From Tubiluchus corallicola (Eukaryota > Priapulida > Priapulimorpha > Priapulimorphida > Tubiluchidae), in contig JAQGDQ010001305.1 in NCBI GenBank assembly GCA_030141605.1, positions 1 to 48,346 on the forward strand: a stretch of 48,346 nucleotides of DNA, read 5' to 3'. The position numbers were made by a program, and so were the translations under genes. Positions within the stretch are counted from its first letter, which is position 1. Each line of letters begins with the position of its first letter. The notes under the pieces are model-generated. The model had not been told where the DNA came from, made no database searches, and saw only the letters and a list, made by a program, of their open reading frames with translations. Positions 1 through 11,889 of the stretch are shown here, piece after piece.

Positions 1-902
1 TCTATAGGTGACTTTAGCTTGTGGTTTAAATTCAGTGACAACTCAGACTCTCTATAGTTGACTTTAGCTTGTGGTTTAAATTCAGTGACAACTCAAGCTC
101 TCTATAGGTGACTTTAGCTTGTGGTTTAAATTCAGTGACAACTCAAATTCTCTATAGGTGACTTTAGTTTGTGGTTTAAATTCAGTAACCACTCAAATTC
201 TCTATAGGTGACTTTAGTTTGTGGTTTAAATTCAGCGAAAACTCAAATTCTCTATAGTTGACTTTAGTTTGTGGTTTAAATTCAGTAACCACTCAAGCTC
301 TCTATAGGTGACTTTAGTTTGTGGTTTAAATTCAGTGACAACTCAAGCTCTCTATAGGTGACTTTAGCTTGTGGTTTAAATTCAGTGACAACTCAACTCT
401 CTATAGGTGACTTTAGTTTGTGGTTTAAATTCAGTGACAACTCAAAATTCTCTATAGTTGACTTTAGTTTGTGGTTTAAATTCAGTGAAAACTCAACTCT
501 CTATAGGTGACTTTAGCTTGTGGTTTAAATTCAGTGACAACTCAAGCTCTCTATAGGTGACTTTAGTTTGTAGTTTAAATTCAGTGACAACTCAAGCTCT
601 CTATAGGTGACTTTAGCTTGTGGTTTAAATTCAGTGACAACTCAACTCTCTATAGGTGACTTTAGTTTGTAGTTTAAATTCAGTGACAACTCAAGCTCTC
701 TATAGGTGACTTTAGCTTGTGGTTTAAATTCAGTGACAACTCAAGCTCTCTATAGGTGACTTTAGCTTGTGGTTTAAATTCAGTGACAACTCAACTCTCT
801 ATAGGTGACTTTAGTTTGTGGTTTAAATTCAGTGACAACTCAAATTCTCTATAGTTGACTTTAGTTTGTAGTTTAAATTCAGTGACAACTCAACTCTCTA
901 TA
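1..902. repeat. 50-bp minisatellite, about 18 copies
   Basis: A tandem array fills the left edge of the window and probably continues outside it. Units are 48-50 bp, start with tctctatagg and contain gtggtttaaattcagtgaca. Variation sits at a few positions (gtg or ttg after ctatag; agctt or agttt; a 2-bp deletion in the actcaa(gc) tail), and the variants are interspersed, as expected from unequal exchange. The array ends at about 902 in ordinary AT-rich DNA. No reading frame spans it. Confidence 0.95.
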
Positions 903-2142
903 AAAGACAGTTAACAGAACTACGTTGAGTGACCATTAATGACGTAACCAGTGATACAACATGATAAAATGTGCCTGCTTTCTTACAAAAAAACACATCA
1001 CTTGCAACTTATCATTAAAATTATATCTGCTGCTAAAAGAGTTTTTCCCAATCTAATATCACTTTATTGAGAAGTAAGTTTAATTGCTGTAATTTCAGTT
1101 AAATTACTGCAGTAAAAACAAGTTCTACCTGAGGACTAAGGGCAAGATTACAAGATGGTTTTTAGCCCAAATTTTAATCATAACATCTTCAACACACAAC
1201 GCCGCAGTGTTCAAGTTGCTACAGTTACTGCAGCAGCTGCCGGCAGCGCTGCAGTCGCTCTTGATGATTCAGAGCCTATTAATTAACGTAATCCTAATTA
1301 GTGCAGATCTAACTGCAAGATATTCAAAGTTTTACAAAGTCTAAGCCGTGTCTCGCTGTTTCTTATTTATCTCGTAAATTTTGGAAGACTTTGTAAAGCT
1401 TTGAATTAAATAATCTATTCCTTAATTAATAAATTAATTAACGGCTCTAATGTGGCAAGGAGAGTAGGACCTTTTAAATGATTTGCATATCATATAAACA
1501 TAAAAAACCACTTGATAAAAACAAGTTTTATAGTTTTAATTGATGAGACCCTACGCTCCTTACCTACCGCCCTGTTACTAACTAAAACTAAAACTAATTA
1601 TCACTAATTATCACTAACTATCTCTAATTATTGCTAAAACTGCTGCAGCTTGAACATGTGACACATCAAATTTTCCGATGATTGTTTGTGAACATTTTTC
1701 TAACATTTTTGAAATTCAAACAACATGGAAGTCTTAAAATTGCTCAAGTAAGCGGGTTTTTAACAAATTTTGCTTTCAGAACTGGATCATAGAAAATGTC
1801 TGCACTACAGTAGCTTAATGATTACGTTTTCAACTCAAACTGTCTTGCATAAATTAGTGCAGCAGATATAATAAGTAAACCTTAGCTAGCATAGGTCTAC
1901 TGATTAATTGCAAGTGAAACAAGTGTGTGTGGTAGTGGGGGGGGGGGGGGGTGTCAGGTCACTAAACAGTTTGATCACAGGAGACAAAAAGTAAAAATTA
2001 AACAGAGAAGTAAATAAGACTTGGAACTATTATAAACAACGCAGACGTGTAAATGATAGAAATGATTTTGTAAATGAAAAATCTAAAAATTAAAAAAATC
2101 ATTTTACTTCTTTTACTGTCGTGTAGACTACGATGTAAAAAA
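903..2142. other. AT-rich intergenic stretch, no secure gene
   Basis: The stretch is AT-rich with a poly-G run of about 12 at 1938-1951. The only coding-like feature is a 43-codon ORF on the plus strand at 1155-1286, starting in a good initiation context (caagATGg) and encoding an alanine-rich peptide that ends DDSEPIN. No flanking splice sites or homology were recognised, so I do not call it a gene. Confidence 0.5.
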
Positions 2143-2613
2143 TTGAAAATGGCACACATTTATAAGGTATCCTGTTTTACAGTTTGAAAAAGGCACACAT
2201 TTGTAAGGTATCCTGTTTTACAGTTTGAAAAAGGCACACATTTGTAAGGTCTCCTGTTTTACAGTTTGAAAATGGCACACATTTGTAAGATCTCCTGTTT
2301 TACAGTTTGAAAATGGCACACATTTGTAAGATCTCCTGTTTTACAGTTTGAAAATGGCACACATTTGTAAGATCTCCTGTTTTACAGTTTGAAAATGGCA
2401 CACATTTGTAAGGTCGCCTGTTTTACAGTTTGAAAATGGCACACATTTGCAAGGTCTCCTGTTTTACAGCTTGAAAATGGCACACATTTGTAAGGTCTCC
2501 TGTTTTACAGTTTGAAAATGGTACACATTTGTAAGGTCTCCTGTTTTACAGCTTGAAAATGGTACACAGTTGTAAGGTCTCCTGTTTTACAGTTTGAAAA
2601 TGGTACACAGTTG
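2143..2613. repeat. 41-bp minisatellite, about 11.5 copies
   Basis: Tandem units of 41 bp carry the core gcacacatttgtaaggtctc followed by ctgttttacagtttgaaaatg. Copies in the middle are almost identical. Outer copies drift (gcacac to gtacac, attt to agtt). Each unit contains ctgttttacag, which resembles a splice acceptor on the plus strand, but no exon follows it. Confidence 0.95.
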
Positions 2614-4355
2614 TACTGTAAGTACACTATCAGCTTGCCAGCATCAGTAGTTCTAGATTGAGAGCCAAAATGAGGCACTTTAGCAGTAATTCAGTACAAC
2701 TGCTTTTTACAGATGTTTTGAGTTGCCACAGTTTATGATAATTAGTCACCCTCCCTTTAGAAAAATACGTTGCAAGCCTTTGTTTGCCTAACTACTGGTG
2801 GTTTTAGAAGTTGTTGCAGCCATTGACTGCCCACAGTTTTACAATTGTGCGGCTTCTAACCTTGAACCTCCACCAACAAAGTCATTCGCTAACCTCATTA
2901 CGTAACATAAGTTGCATCAGTTTGAACACTCAGCTCCTTGAGCTTTTAAAACTGTTTCTTATAATAGTTTTTAAATCTTAACGTTCTTTATCTAGAACAA
3001 CCAATAAAAACTCACTGATTACATAACCAAACTCGTTCTCTGCCCGGTATAGCAAATTCTCCAGTTTTGCTTGCCAAATTCATTGCAATTGCGCAATTAT
3101 TGCAACGTTTAACTGTGAACTATCAACTTAAACTCACCAAATACCTCATCTTAGTTACTCGCCCACTTCGTATTATGAGTCGCATAAGGTTAGTCAGCAA
3201 GCTCTTGTAGTTTTATGACTTCCCTTCTGTAGTAGTTAATGAACTTCCACTTCCGTTGACCTCAATCCACCCACGCAAGGTCACCGGCCACTTCTCCAAT
3301 GTCACTTCCTCACTTGGGACAGTAAGAGGAGTACCTTTGCTTGTCCAGCCGCTCATAGTCCTTACTTGTTGTAAACTTTGACCTTAAACTGCCCCCCGCC
3401 CATGTCAACACCTACCCAACAACAATTTTTCTCCCATCTCTTGCTATGACCTGCTCAAGTTTGATGACTTAGCTCCTTAACAATTCTAGAGTTCTAAGAC
3501 ACAGTTGAAGTGACAGTTACATAAGTAATCAAAACAGTAAATAAACAATCACAAGGTTGGAAGACATCATTTTGACATTCTGAATGAAAAAGTTTTACTA
3601 ATTTTTAGAGCGAAAATAGTCATTTTTTAGGTAAAACACTTAACAGGGAATAATGTTTTCCAGGAAGGAAGTCATGTATCCTTGTAAATATATGGATAAC
3701 AAGTTACGCAAAAAGATAATTCCAGTTCTGAACCGCAGGTTGCACACAAACTATTTCTGAACCTTATAGATTTCTCACAATTGAAAATATCTGTCTTTCA
3801 TGTCAAGAACTGTCGACTACTGCTTGAAATCGAGCAGTAATAGTGCCCCCAATGTGCATGCGCTGGTCGAAAAGAACCAATCAAACAATTTAAATTAAAT
3901 GCGTCAAATCCTGCCTAACAATCTTCAAACAAACGATACTTAAGACACCATCCAGGGGGCGCCAAAAAACCTGCAAGTGTTTCTTATTGACCAACTTTGC
4001 TTGTATAAACATAAAAATATTGAAAACAGAAGAGTGACTCCTCATCCTCCTGCTATATTATCACCCCGAGAGAAAAATAACTAAAGACAAGCAGTCTGCA
4101 TGATGCCAAGAAATGCAAAGTCGTGCAAAATGCTAAATGAATTTTATAAATTTGATTCCCTGACGACTAATTATCACAAATGAAGTCGTACATTGAAAAA
4201 CAAGTTTTAGCGACCAACTACCAGGTGTCTCCACTTCATTACTTGACTCGTCTTGACAAACAACAAACTCATTTAGATACTAAACAGAAACAAAAGAGGC
4301 GTGTCCTTCATGGTATAGACACATTAGAGAGTCATCAAACTGAAGCTGAATAGAA
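2614..4355. other. Unique intergenic sequence, no secure gene
   Basis: I see no repeat array and no splice-supported exon. A minus-strand 47-codon ORF at 3213-3356 (start MSGWTSKGTP, end TTTEGKS) lies in the most GC-rich part, but it has no recognised homology. A ggcgcca motif at about 3958 resembles others around 15.8-16.7 kb. Confidence 0.4.
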
Positions 4356-4497
4356 ATGATGATGCAGAATAGAGCCAGGGATGCTGAATGTTAAAGCATC
4401 AAATGATGATGCAGAATAGGGCCAGGGATGCTGAATGTTAAAGCATCAATTGATGATGCAGAATAGGGCCAGGGATGCTGAATGTTAAAGCATCAAT
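4356..4497. repeat. 47-bp repeat, three copies
   Basis: Three nearly identical head-to-tail copies contain tgatgatgcagaatagggcc followed by agggatgctgaatgttaaagcatcaa. They start at about 4356, 4403 and 4450. Confidence 0.9.
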
Positions 4498-5146
4498 TTA
4501 AGAATATTACATTGTATCAGAAACAAGTGTTTCATATAAAGCATACTATGAGGATAATTGTAATGGCTTTTTCTATGACACAACACACAATAAAATATAA
4601 CAGTAATGTAAAAAACCTTGTTGTTGCATTAGGCATCTAATGTCTCCATTTGTTGTAGAAAACATTGCTTTGGATATCTGATCTTGTGTTAAGCAAGACA
4701 ATCCAGTGTTGCCACTCCTTGCATTCCATATACTGCACAGAATTTCATGATTCCACTCAATGTGCTGCGCATCTGATGTTCTCAGTAAATGTAGTGAATG
4801 TTGCACAAAACACATGATGATGTCACACCATTAAAAAACACCATTGCACGTTTTCCTATATAAAAATAAAAAAAGGTCAAAATGCTACAATTGATTGCAG
4901 AAAAAAACATGGATACTGCGGCATGCTGACATAGTGAGATGAAAATTACTGTTACACGTTTGGGTTAATGGGTAACAAAAAAGTTTCTTGTGTGAAACTA
5001 CTCTAACTAGACAGAGTAGGAGGAAGAGGGTGACTTGTCCTCCCGCCCTTTAGGAAAAGCCACTGAAGCACCTCTGACATTTCATTGTCTTACTGTAGGA
5101 GATTACAATAAGTAATTGTAGAGAAAAAAGACATACCAAGAACATC
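4498..5146. other. Presumed 3' flank of the zinc-finger gene
   Basis: This lies immediately downstream, on the minus strand, of the stop codon at 5147-5149. It probably includes that gene's 3' UTR, but I found no convincing minus-strand polyadenylation signal. A GTATGT donor-like site just after the stop could mean a spliced 3' UTR. An 80-codon minus ORF at 4573-4815 shows no recognised domain. Confidence 0.35.
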
Positions 5147-8100
5147 TTAATCAGAAAACCATGGCTGTCCATGAATCGCTTCCCACCGCCAACGCTCAAA
5201 ATCGCTTACATCATGCGATGTATCCAGGTCACTATCGACATACGTGTCCGACAAAATCCGCTCCCGTTCCTCCAGAACACGCCGGACACGCTCCTGCTCC
5301 TCTTCCTCCTCATCCGAACGAGACCGCCGCCTGGGACGGCCAGGCGACGGTGGCCAGGGGTATCCAGGAAGAGCAAACCCATGCTCCTTCCTGAATCCAA
5401 CACTCTCCCTCCACTCCTCGATACCCCTGGCAACGGAGTCCTCCGAGTCGCTGCTACCCACAGAGGAGGTAGATGATCGACGAAGCTCCTCCGGATGGAA
5501 CGCCTGTGGGTAGCAGGCCGCCTCACAAACATCTCCAACTGGAGCCGGAACAACTTGCTAAAAATAAAAAAGCAATAATTTAGTTTACACAAAAGAACTA
5601 CGCTGTATATACAAAATAGAATCTAATATCGGGTGGCACAGAAAAAATGCACCGAAGTTTTGATTACAATAATATCAAAAGCAAGTGCCCTACAAACACA
5701 AGGCTGAAGTTTCTCTGTAGTAGTCCTTGCAGGTAAATTTTACAGGCATTAAAAGTTTGACTGCTTGTCAAATTATGGTTGAAAAGCTTTTGCAAGTTAA
5801 AAATTTAATTATCCAAACAATAATTATCTAAAGCTAATAATCAACTGGAAAAAAACAGGCAGGTTGATGTATAAAGTACTCAACAGATGGCAGCACAACA
5901 TGGCATCACAATGCATTAAATTTTGACTATAAAAGTTTCAAGTTTTAGCTTTTTTCAAATTATGGCCATAAAACTTTTGCAGATCAAACATCGAAACAAT
6001 GTCAACTAGGCACATACGAAAAACAATTACAGTTAATGTATTAAGCCTTTAACAGAGGGCAGCAAAATATTCATTTACTCCGATATACACAGCAGAATTA
6101 TGCCAGAGTCAACAGATCTTAATCATCTTGACATAGAACAATTGAAACAACTTAAACAGGAAATTGCACAGAGCCCTTTTGATGCAGAAGAGGAACAAAA
6201 AGTAGAAAGTATTGAGCTCTAGCTGGGACCAAATAGCCCTTTTTAGAACAGTCCTCAAAGGAACGCCTCCCTTTTTGATATACTTGCCGAATGTCCACAT
6301 ACTTGGCATTTGCAAAAAGATAAAAATATGATGTTTATCACAACATTTGTGCGATTTTCCATTTACTTTAACTTAAAGAATAGAGCATGCATCAAAAACC
6401 ACTTTAACCACGTAGCTGTAAAAATTACAAATGATTCCAGCAAAAATATTTACATAATTATATATGCATGTACAAGAACAACGCACATATGCACTAGAGT
6501 CTAGACAAACCTGGCACTAAAAGTGTTCAATACGTGCAGGCTTACAGTACTGTTGAATATTTATAAAAACTATAAAGAGATTTAAAAATATTAGTTGCGT
6601 AACACAAAACACAATCTGTACTAAATGGTTCAATTAATTTGTTTATAGTATAAACTGTAAATATACAGTTTGCCAACTATACTTTTATGCAGGCCTAAAC
6701 CTGCCAAACCCTTGTACAAATATACAGTTTGCCAACTATACTTTTAGGCAGGCCTAATTCTGCCAAACCCTTGTACAAATATACAGTTTGCTAACTATAT
6801 TTTTAAACTGTACAAATATACAGTTATCTTTCTTATTATGGTGTCGTAGTTTTCAAATTCTTAATAAGAACAATGGCATGATGTCTCACGATATCAGGGA
6901 ACTTTATATCATTTTTAATAAGAAAAAAATCAACGTTTCCATTGCACATTTGCAGTTGTCAGCAGGAAAAAAGAAATTAATTAAAAAAAGAATAAATTAT
7001 CTTAATTTTCAAATTTCTTATCACTTACACGCTACCTTATTGTGCACAAAACCTAGATAAGCAGTAATGCTGTATAAAACTTGAAACTTCAAAGTCAAGA
7101 CATTTGAATAAAGTTTAGATAACATTGAGTAAACTTTGAAGAATAGGACGCTCTTCACTAACTAAACAAATGTGCAAATTACTTTGTGTTGTCAATAGGA
7201 TCAATAATGTGTTTTTGGTGAATCAGTGGTGCACACTGGGAAGGCGCTTCAATGCCGTCTTAACAGTTGGTGGGAACATTTTAAATTATTTAGAATTTCC
7301 TTTTCTAGTTAGCACAGTGTCCGTCAATCATGTAAGCTTATATACTAAGTAATATGAATTTACGTGGAAAATTTTTTTGCGATAAACAATAAAATCATCT
7401 TTTCCCTTTTTAATAAAAATTATATAAAATTTATTGTGATTTAGTTGACTGAAAACGAAAGTGAGATTTAATTAGTGAGATTTAAGGAATTTTTCATTCA
7501 TATTACAAGAATTTACAAATTTTTACAACAAAATGTGCCATTGCTAATTACTTATAACAATGTATATTTGATTGGAAAAACTTGGACCACAATGCAAATG
7601 CATTATATTGATTTTTTAATAAAGTAGAACTATCCTACCTCAACAGGAGCAACCACAATCCGCCGTCGAGCATAAGGGTGCGGCCGGAAATTCGCAGGCC
7701 GCACCCGTCGAACCGGCATCGGTCGTCCAGCTCCAGTTGGATAAGCTCTGAAAAATAAATCCTTGTTTAGCAAACATGTAAGCCTCTAAAAAGTCGTTAA
7801 TATGGCCTCTTACATTTTTTCAATAAAATTGGGGGTGGGGTGTCGTCGGGGAGATGCTGTAAAACTCATAGCAAAATGAAAACTACTTTGGTGGCTATTT
7901 GCGTCGTCACGTGGGCCGATTATTATGCTGACATTTGGCGTGTTATTAAGTCATATAAAACCAACGTAAAGTATCAGTTAATACGTTAATACGTCCATTC
8001 ACTGTTTCAGCATAAAAAGCAAAAGACGTTTGTGCATTACTGAACATTGGGAGTTAGCATTTGTACTGTTAAACTGACAAGTTGCAATGCCTTTGCTAGT

Positions 8101-11100
8101 TTATAATGCCAGTCATTATTAGTAAACAAAAGTTTCTTCCGCTAAATTTTGTCATTTCTTAGAGATGTCTAACAGCATGTTTTTGCATATTAGGCCTGCA
8201 TTAGGCCTCTAACGCGTTTAGAGACAAAGTTTAACCAGCTTTGTGCTTTTATACATGATAATAAAAAGTTGAAATTTAAGGGTTGAAAGTCAGTTCTAAC
8301 TGTGTCAGTAAAATTAAGATTTCCTTTTTGTTAAGTTTAAATTATAAAAAAATCCGCTTACCTGGTCACACGCAAGGCCGGGACAGGCACCGCCTCCTGC
8401 TCTAATGGACAATTCGCCATAACGTAGTGCCGGCCCCGACCCTCAATGACATTGCCCTGCCCTCCACAGAAATTGAAGTTTGGGCACCTTCGCCTAAAAG
8501 AGACAAAAATAATTTTCAATTTTCTACAAAACGTACTTTCATTTTGTCAAACTTCAAAAAAAAACAACAACAGCAAAAAAGACTACAAAACTTCCAGTTT
8601 AATAACTTTATGGATAAACAAATTTAATAAAACTACATGAGAAATTTCTTAGAACTAATTTACTCCTATTTGCTGGTATAGAATCGGGATTGCGTATCCC
8701 AATTTTTCCACAGCTCTTTTACAAAAGCAATAAACGATATTGAATCAAACTATTCTCAAAAAAAATCTCTGAAAAATCTGCATGTTTAAGAAGTTAATAA
8801 AACTACATGAGAAATTGTTGGATTTAAATGACTCCTATTTGCTGGCAATTTGTTAAGCACGTGTTTGAAGAACTGATCAATCCTCTTAACGCACAAGTTC
8901 AACTCTGGTAGGTTTATTATAAACATTGGCACACAAGCTGAAATATTGGACATCTCCAAATGGAAAGAAAACTAAATGAAATATCAATTTTCTAGTGTAG
9001 AAAGCACAAATTTGCACATCTAACTGAAAAGAAACAGCAAATATTTTGTTGCTATGTGTTCGTTTCCCACCCTGGAGGTCGCGGGTTCTGTAACGTCTTG
9101 GCAACATTTGTAACTTTGTTAGAAACTTTATAGAACAGTTAACATAAATCTTTCTTGCTTATTAATCTGCTTATTCACAAAGACTGCTGCCATGATAAGT
9201 CTAGAGGATGTAACGCCTCGTGGCTTGGCTTGCCGGCTAAAAACAGTGAGAGGAAACCTTAGTGAGCACAAACATTAAAAATATAAACCATAGATAAGAA
9301 CACGTCACAGGTTCAATTCCTGACACGTAAGAGTAAAGTTTTAATTACCGCTCGTTCTGCCAAGCGGGTTCTATCAAGACTACTTTGAAAATAAGCTGTT
9401 ATCATTGTACTATTAGTGTCCTAAACATTATTAAGGACAATTATAAATATTATTATTTATATAGCCATAGATTATTCATGTCTAAAACGTTTTAACCAAA
9501 AATAGATTAAATCATATTCAAGTTACCCATGACTTCTTGGACAAAAATTGCTAAGTTGGTAGGTCAGTTGTTCAGTTACGGTTCACAACTACTCGAGTAA
9601 ATCTTGTGCTCAATTAAGAAACAGCAGAATTTAGCAAACCGTCTCTTACAGCAGCTAAATGAACTACTGCAACCAACATAGTAAAAGACTTGCTATGACG
9701 GTAGAAAACCACAATTATTATGAATGTTGATACACATTAAACTCCAGAAGACAAGAAAGTAAATAGCTGGAACTCAGTCTGGTTTTGAAACAGAGACATT
9801 TGAATTACAAAAACAATTTCATAACCACTAGGTCATCATGTTTCCTGATGACTATGACATTCGCTTTTCCTTCTTCCTTCCATGCCTCTCTCTCTCCCAT
9901 CTCTCTCTTTCTCTCTCTCTCTCTCTCGCTCTTTCTCTCTCTCTCTCTCTAAATGATTACCATTACCATCACCAACATCATCACCATCACCACCATCATC
10001 ATCATCATCACCATCATTATCATCATCACCATCATTATCACCATTGTCATCATCACCATCATTATCATCATCAGCATCATTATCACCATCGTCATCATCA
10101 TTCTTATCATTAGCATTATACTACGATACAAAAAATAGTGATGTAACTTTAAATGATTCTTGATGTCATTTGCTATAATCATTTTTCCTTTTGGTACAAT
10201 AATTAACTATCGAAAAATCAGTAATATCTCGGATGGAATGAAATGTCCAGAGACAACGTTCCAGTTCGTGTCGATTAAGACGATATGAAAACTCCATGAA
10301 ATGATTGTAATAAGTTAGCTGTTAACAAGCTAGCTTTGCTTCACAAAGACTAAACGGTAAAGTTTTGTGTAAAGTAAACAAAAACGAAAACTATAGCCAC
10401 GAGGGGGCAAAATGAACGGTTCTACTACTGAAAAAGCTAATTTGTAATTATAATCGTGTCTACTTACACTGGCTTTGGCTTGCTCTGGCGTTCTTCCAGG
10501 GGTGGCCGAGCCACCACCCCTGCCACGAGCTCGCGTCGTCGCTGCTCCTCGTAGCGCCACGCACAGGCAGACGTGGACCTGTGCGTGGCGTACCGGGGAT
10601 CGACGTTCCCCCGCCCCCCGCACTGGGCGAACCAATGACATCTGAAAAAAGAAGAAAAACGTCATTTCATTTTACTAGTTTAACAGTAAAAGTAAACAAC
10701 AGCGGTTAATACAAGACAGTAATATTATAAGAGAATACACATATATAAAGTCTATGATAAAATAAATAAGTTATTAAGTTGTTGTGTAAACTAAGGGTAT
10801 GTAGTAAATTTGATTTGACTCTTTTATCACTATAATAACGCAAACTATTTTATATTGTTTAAAGTTTTGTTGCAAGAAAAACGATGTTCTGTTTACTGGC
10901 AGCAAAGTCTTCAGGTTATTGAGAATTTAGAAATTTTAATGATTGCAAACACAACAGACGCGGGGCTGGTTTGTTAACTTAAAATGTTTCGAAAATAAAT
11001 TGTAAGATGATCCTGTAAAAAGTTCTATAAATAAAGAATAATCTCACACCACACGAGACTATTAACAGCAGAAAAAAATTTCTGTTTGTTTGGACAACGG

Positions 11101-11180
11101 TACATATGCAGAAAATAAAAAAGTAGATGGAAAGGTTTTCTGGCTAAAAAGCAAAATTTCTTTACTTACCGCTTAGGCAT
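5147..11180 (-). CDS. Tandem MyT1-like C2HC zinc-finger protein (five coding exons)
   Basis: I do not recognise a named orthologue; the gene is inferred from splicing. Minus-strand coding exons are 11180-11170, 10641-10468, 8493-8362, 7747-7639 and 5557-5147 (stop TAA). Each has a consensus acceptor (ttttttcag or ttttag) and a GTAAG- or GTAGG-type donor, and phases 2, 2, 2 and 0 join into one frame of 278 residues. Residues 5-30 and 65-90 are two copies of C-x5-C-x12-H-x5-C (Cys5, Cys11, His24, Cys30; Cys65, Cys71, His84, Cys90), each with CGG-x-GNV after the second Cys. This matches the MyT1/ST18 C2HC finger (C-x4-C-x12-H-x5-C, CxGxGH) except for one extra spacer residue and Asn where that family has its first His. 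Residues from about 106 to 140 are Arg/Pro-rich. From about 170 the chain is Ser/Asp-rich, with a Glu-rich charged helix at about 215-238 and a Trp-rich acidic end. DNA or chromatin binding is inference. Confidence 0.72.
6662..6830. repeat. 59-bp repeat, about 2.8 copies
   Basis: Tandem copies begin tatacagtttgccaactata at 6662, 6721 and 6780; the third is truncated. They lie in the last intron of the zinc-finger gene. Confidence 0.9.
7059..7395 (+). mobile_element. Degenerate copy of TTAA-flanked MITE family A
   Basis: This region follows the full-length copy at 20413-21093 in order: gtaatgctgtataaaac, the ataaagtttagataac block, the ggtgcacactggga block, the ctagttagcaca block and the taatatgaatttacgtgg block. 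It is diverged and both ends are eroded. It lies in the intron between the last two coding exons of the zinc-finger gene. Confidence 0.6.
9731..9838 (-). repeat. tRNA-like, possibly SINE-derived fragment
   Basis: On the minus strand the sequence reads tgacctagtggttatga (A-box-like) and, about 40 nt later, a ggTTTcAAAAcc arm resembling a T arm. Stems are imperfect and there is no clear acceptor stem, so this is a relic at best and not a functional tRNA. Confidence 0.3.
9883..10113. repeat. (CT)n followed by (CAT/CAC)n microsatellites
   Basis: A CT tract at 9883-9951 runs into about 155 bp of cat/cac trinucleotides. The poly-His and poly-Met frames seen here are products of the simple repeat. 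The block lies in the intron between coding exons 2 and 3 of the zinc-finger gene. Confidence 0.95.
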
Positions 11181-11218
11181 GATGAAAAAAGAATCTCGTG
11201 ATCGTCGTGACTGTTAAT
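11170..11218 (-). other. Start-codon exon of the zinc-finger gene (5' UTR plus MPKR)
   Basis: The minus-strand acceptor cttatttcag sits just above 11218 and the donor GTAAGT is at 11169-11164. The exon is 49 nt with 38 nt of UTR; its only ATG (11180-11178) opens MPKR, whose Arg codon is completed in the next exon. The short leader before finger 1 therefore comes from a separate exon. Confidence 0.65.
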
Positions 11219-11406
11219 CTGAAATAAGCAAAAAAATGAAGTGTTATTTACGGCTCGGTCAGCTAAAACCATTTTATTACTGCACAGGATCTAGAGTTCG
11301 AATCACACGAGTTTCATGACGATCCGATCATTTGTGGACGAACACACACACGGACAGTAGGGTCATTTAAAATTTAAAAATTCAACAAGAAAATAGTCAA
11401 ACTTAC

Positions 11407-11435
11407 CAATTTAATAATGCAGCTAAATATCGTAT
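11407..11435 (-). other. Candidate 29-nt 5' UTR exon
   Basis: On the minus strand, gtttttcag immediately precedes the segment and GTAAGT immediately follows it. The exon has no ATG. Its place upstream of the start-codon exon suits a spliced 5' UTR. The evidence is splice-site consensus only. Confidence 0.45.
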
Positions 11436-11602
11436 CTGAAAAACATAACAACTTTTAATTGCATGCAATAAACGTTAACTTTCTTATAATTTTATGGCAA
11501 CTCTAATGTTAATGTACAGGGTCAAAATAAGTAATAACGAATATGAAGGCTTGATGATGAAAGCTTGATAAGCAAATAAACACTAGTAGTTAGCAATCTT
11601 AC

Positions 11603-11617
11603 AATGGAATGCTTAAT
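11603..11617 (-). other. Candidate 15-nt 5' UTR microexon
   Basis: A minus-strand ttttttttcag acceptor and a GTAAGA donor flank just 15 nt that start ATTAA, like the start-codon exon. Microexons this short do exist, but with no protein constraint the call is weak. Confidence 0.3.
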
Positions 11618-11810
11618 CTGAAAAAAAATGTACACCAATATAATATCATAGTAGCATGGTGGTGGCAGTAGCAGTAAATGTAGTACAAAATTTACATTTA
11701 AACGTGTGTACTTAATTACTATCTTGGTAATTTAAAATTTCAAAGAAAGACAAAGTTTGGACCTGAAAAAAATGACATTTTTTTATGACGTGCATTAAAA
11801 GTTAACTTTC

Positions 11811-11889
11811 TCATAATATTATAGCAGCTCCGATGTGAATCTACAGTCCTCATAATATTACAGCAGCTCTAATGTGAATCTACAGTCCT
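11811..11889. repeat. 39-bp direct duplication
   Basis: Two adjacent copies of tcataatattatagcagctc followed by cgatgtgaatctacagtcc differ at about two positions. Confidence 0.85.

Noticed and set aside
1-902. Resemblance of ctataggtgac to SP6/T7 phage promoter sequence
   Set aside because: Only a few bases match, it recurs in every unit of a eukaryotic minisatellite, and no phage or vector sequence is nearby.
5161-5513. Plus-strand ORFs of 77-101 codons
   Set aside because: They are antisense shadows of the last exon of the minus-strand zinc-finger gene, whose frame is supported by four splice junctions.
9290-9345. Possible tRNA B box (ggttcaattcc)
   Set aside because: It is an isolated motif without a cloverleaf or an A box at the right distance.
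11270-11330. Possible tRNA around gagttcgaatc
   Set aside because: Only the T-loop-like motif is present; no acceptor, D or anticodon stems pair.
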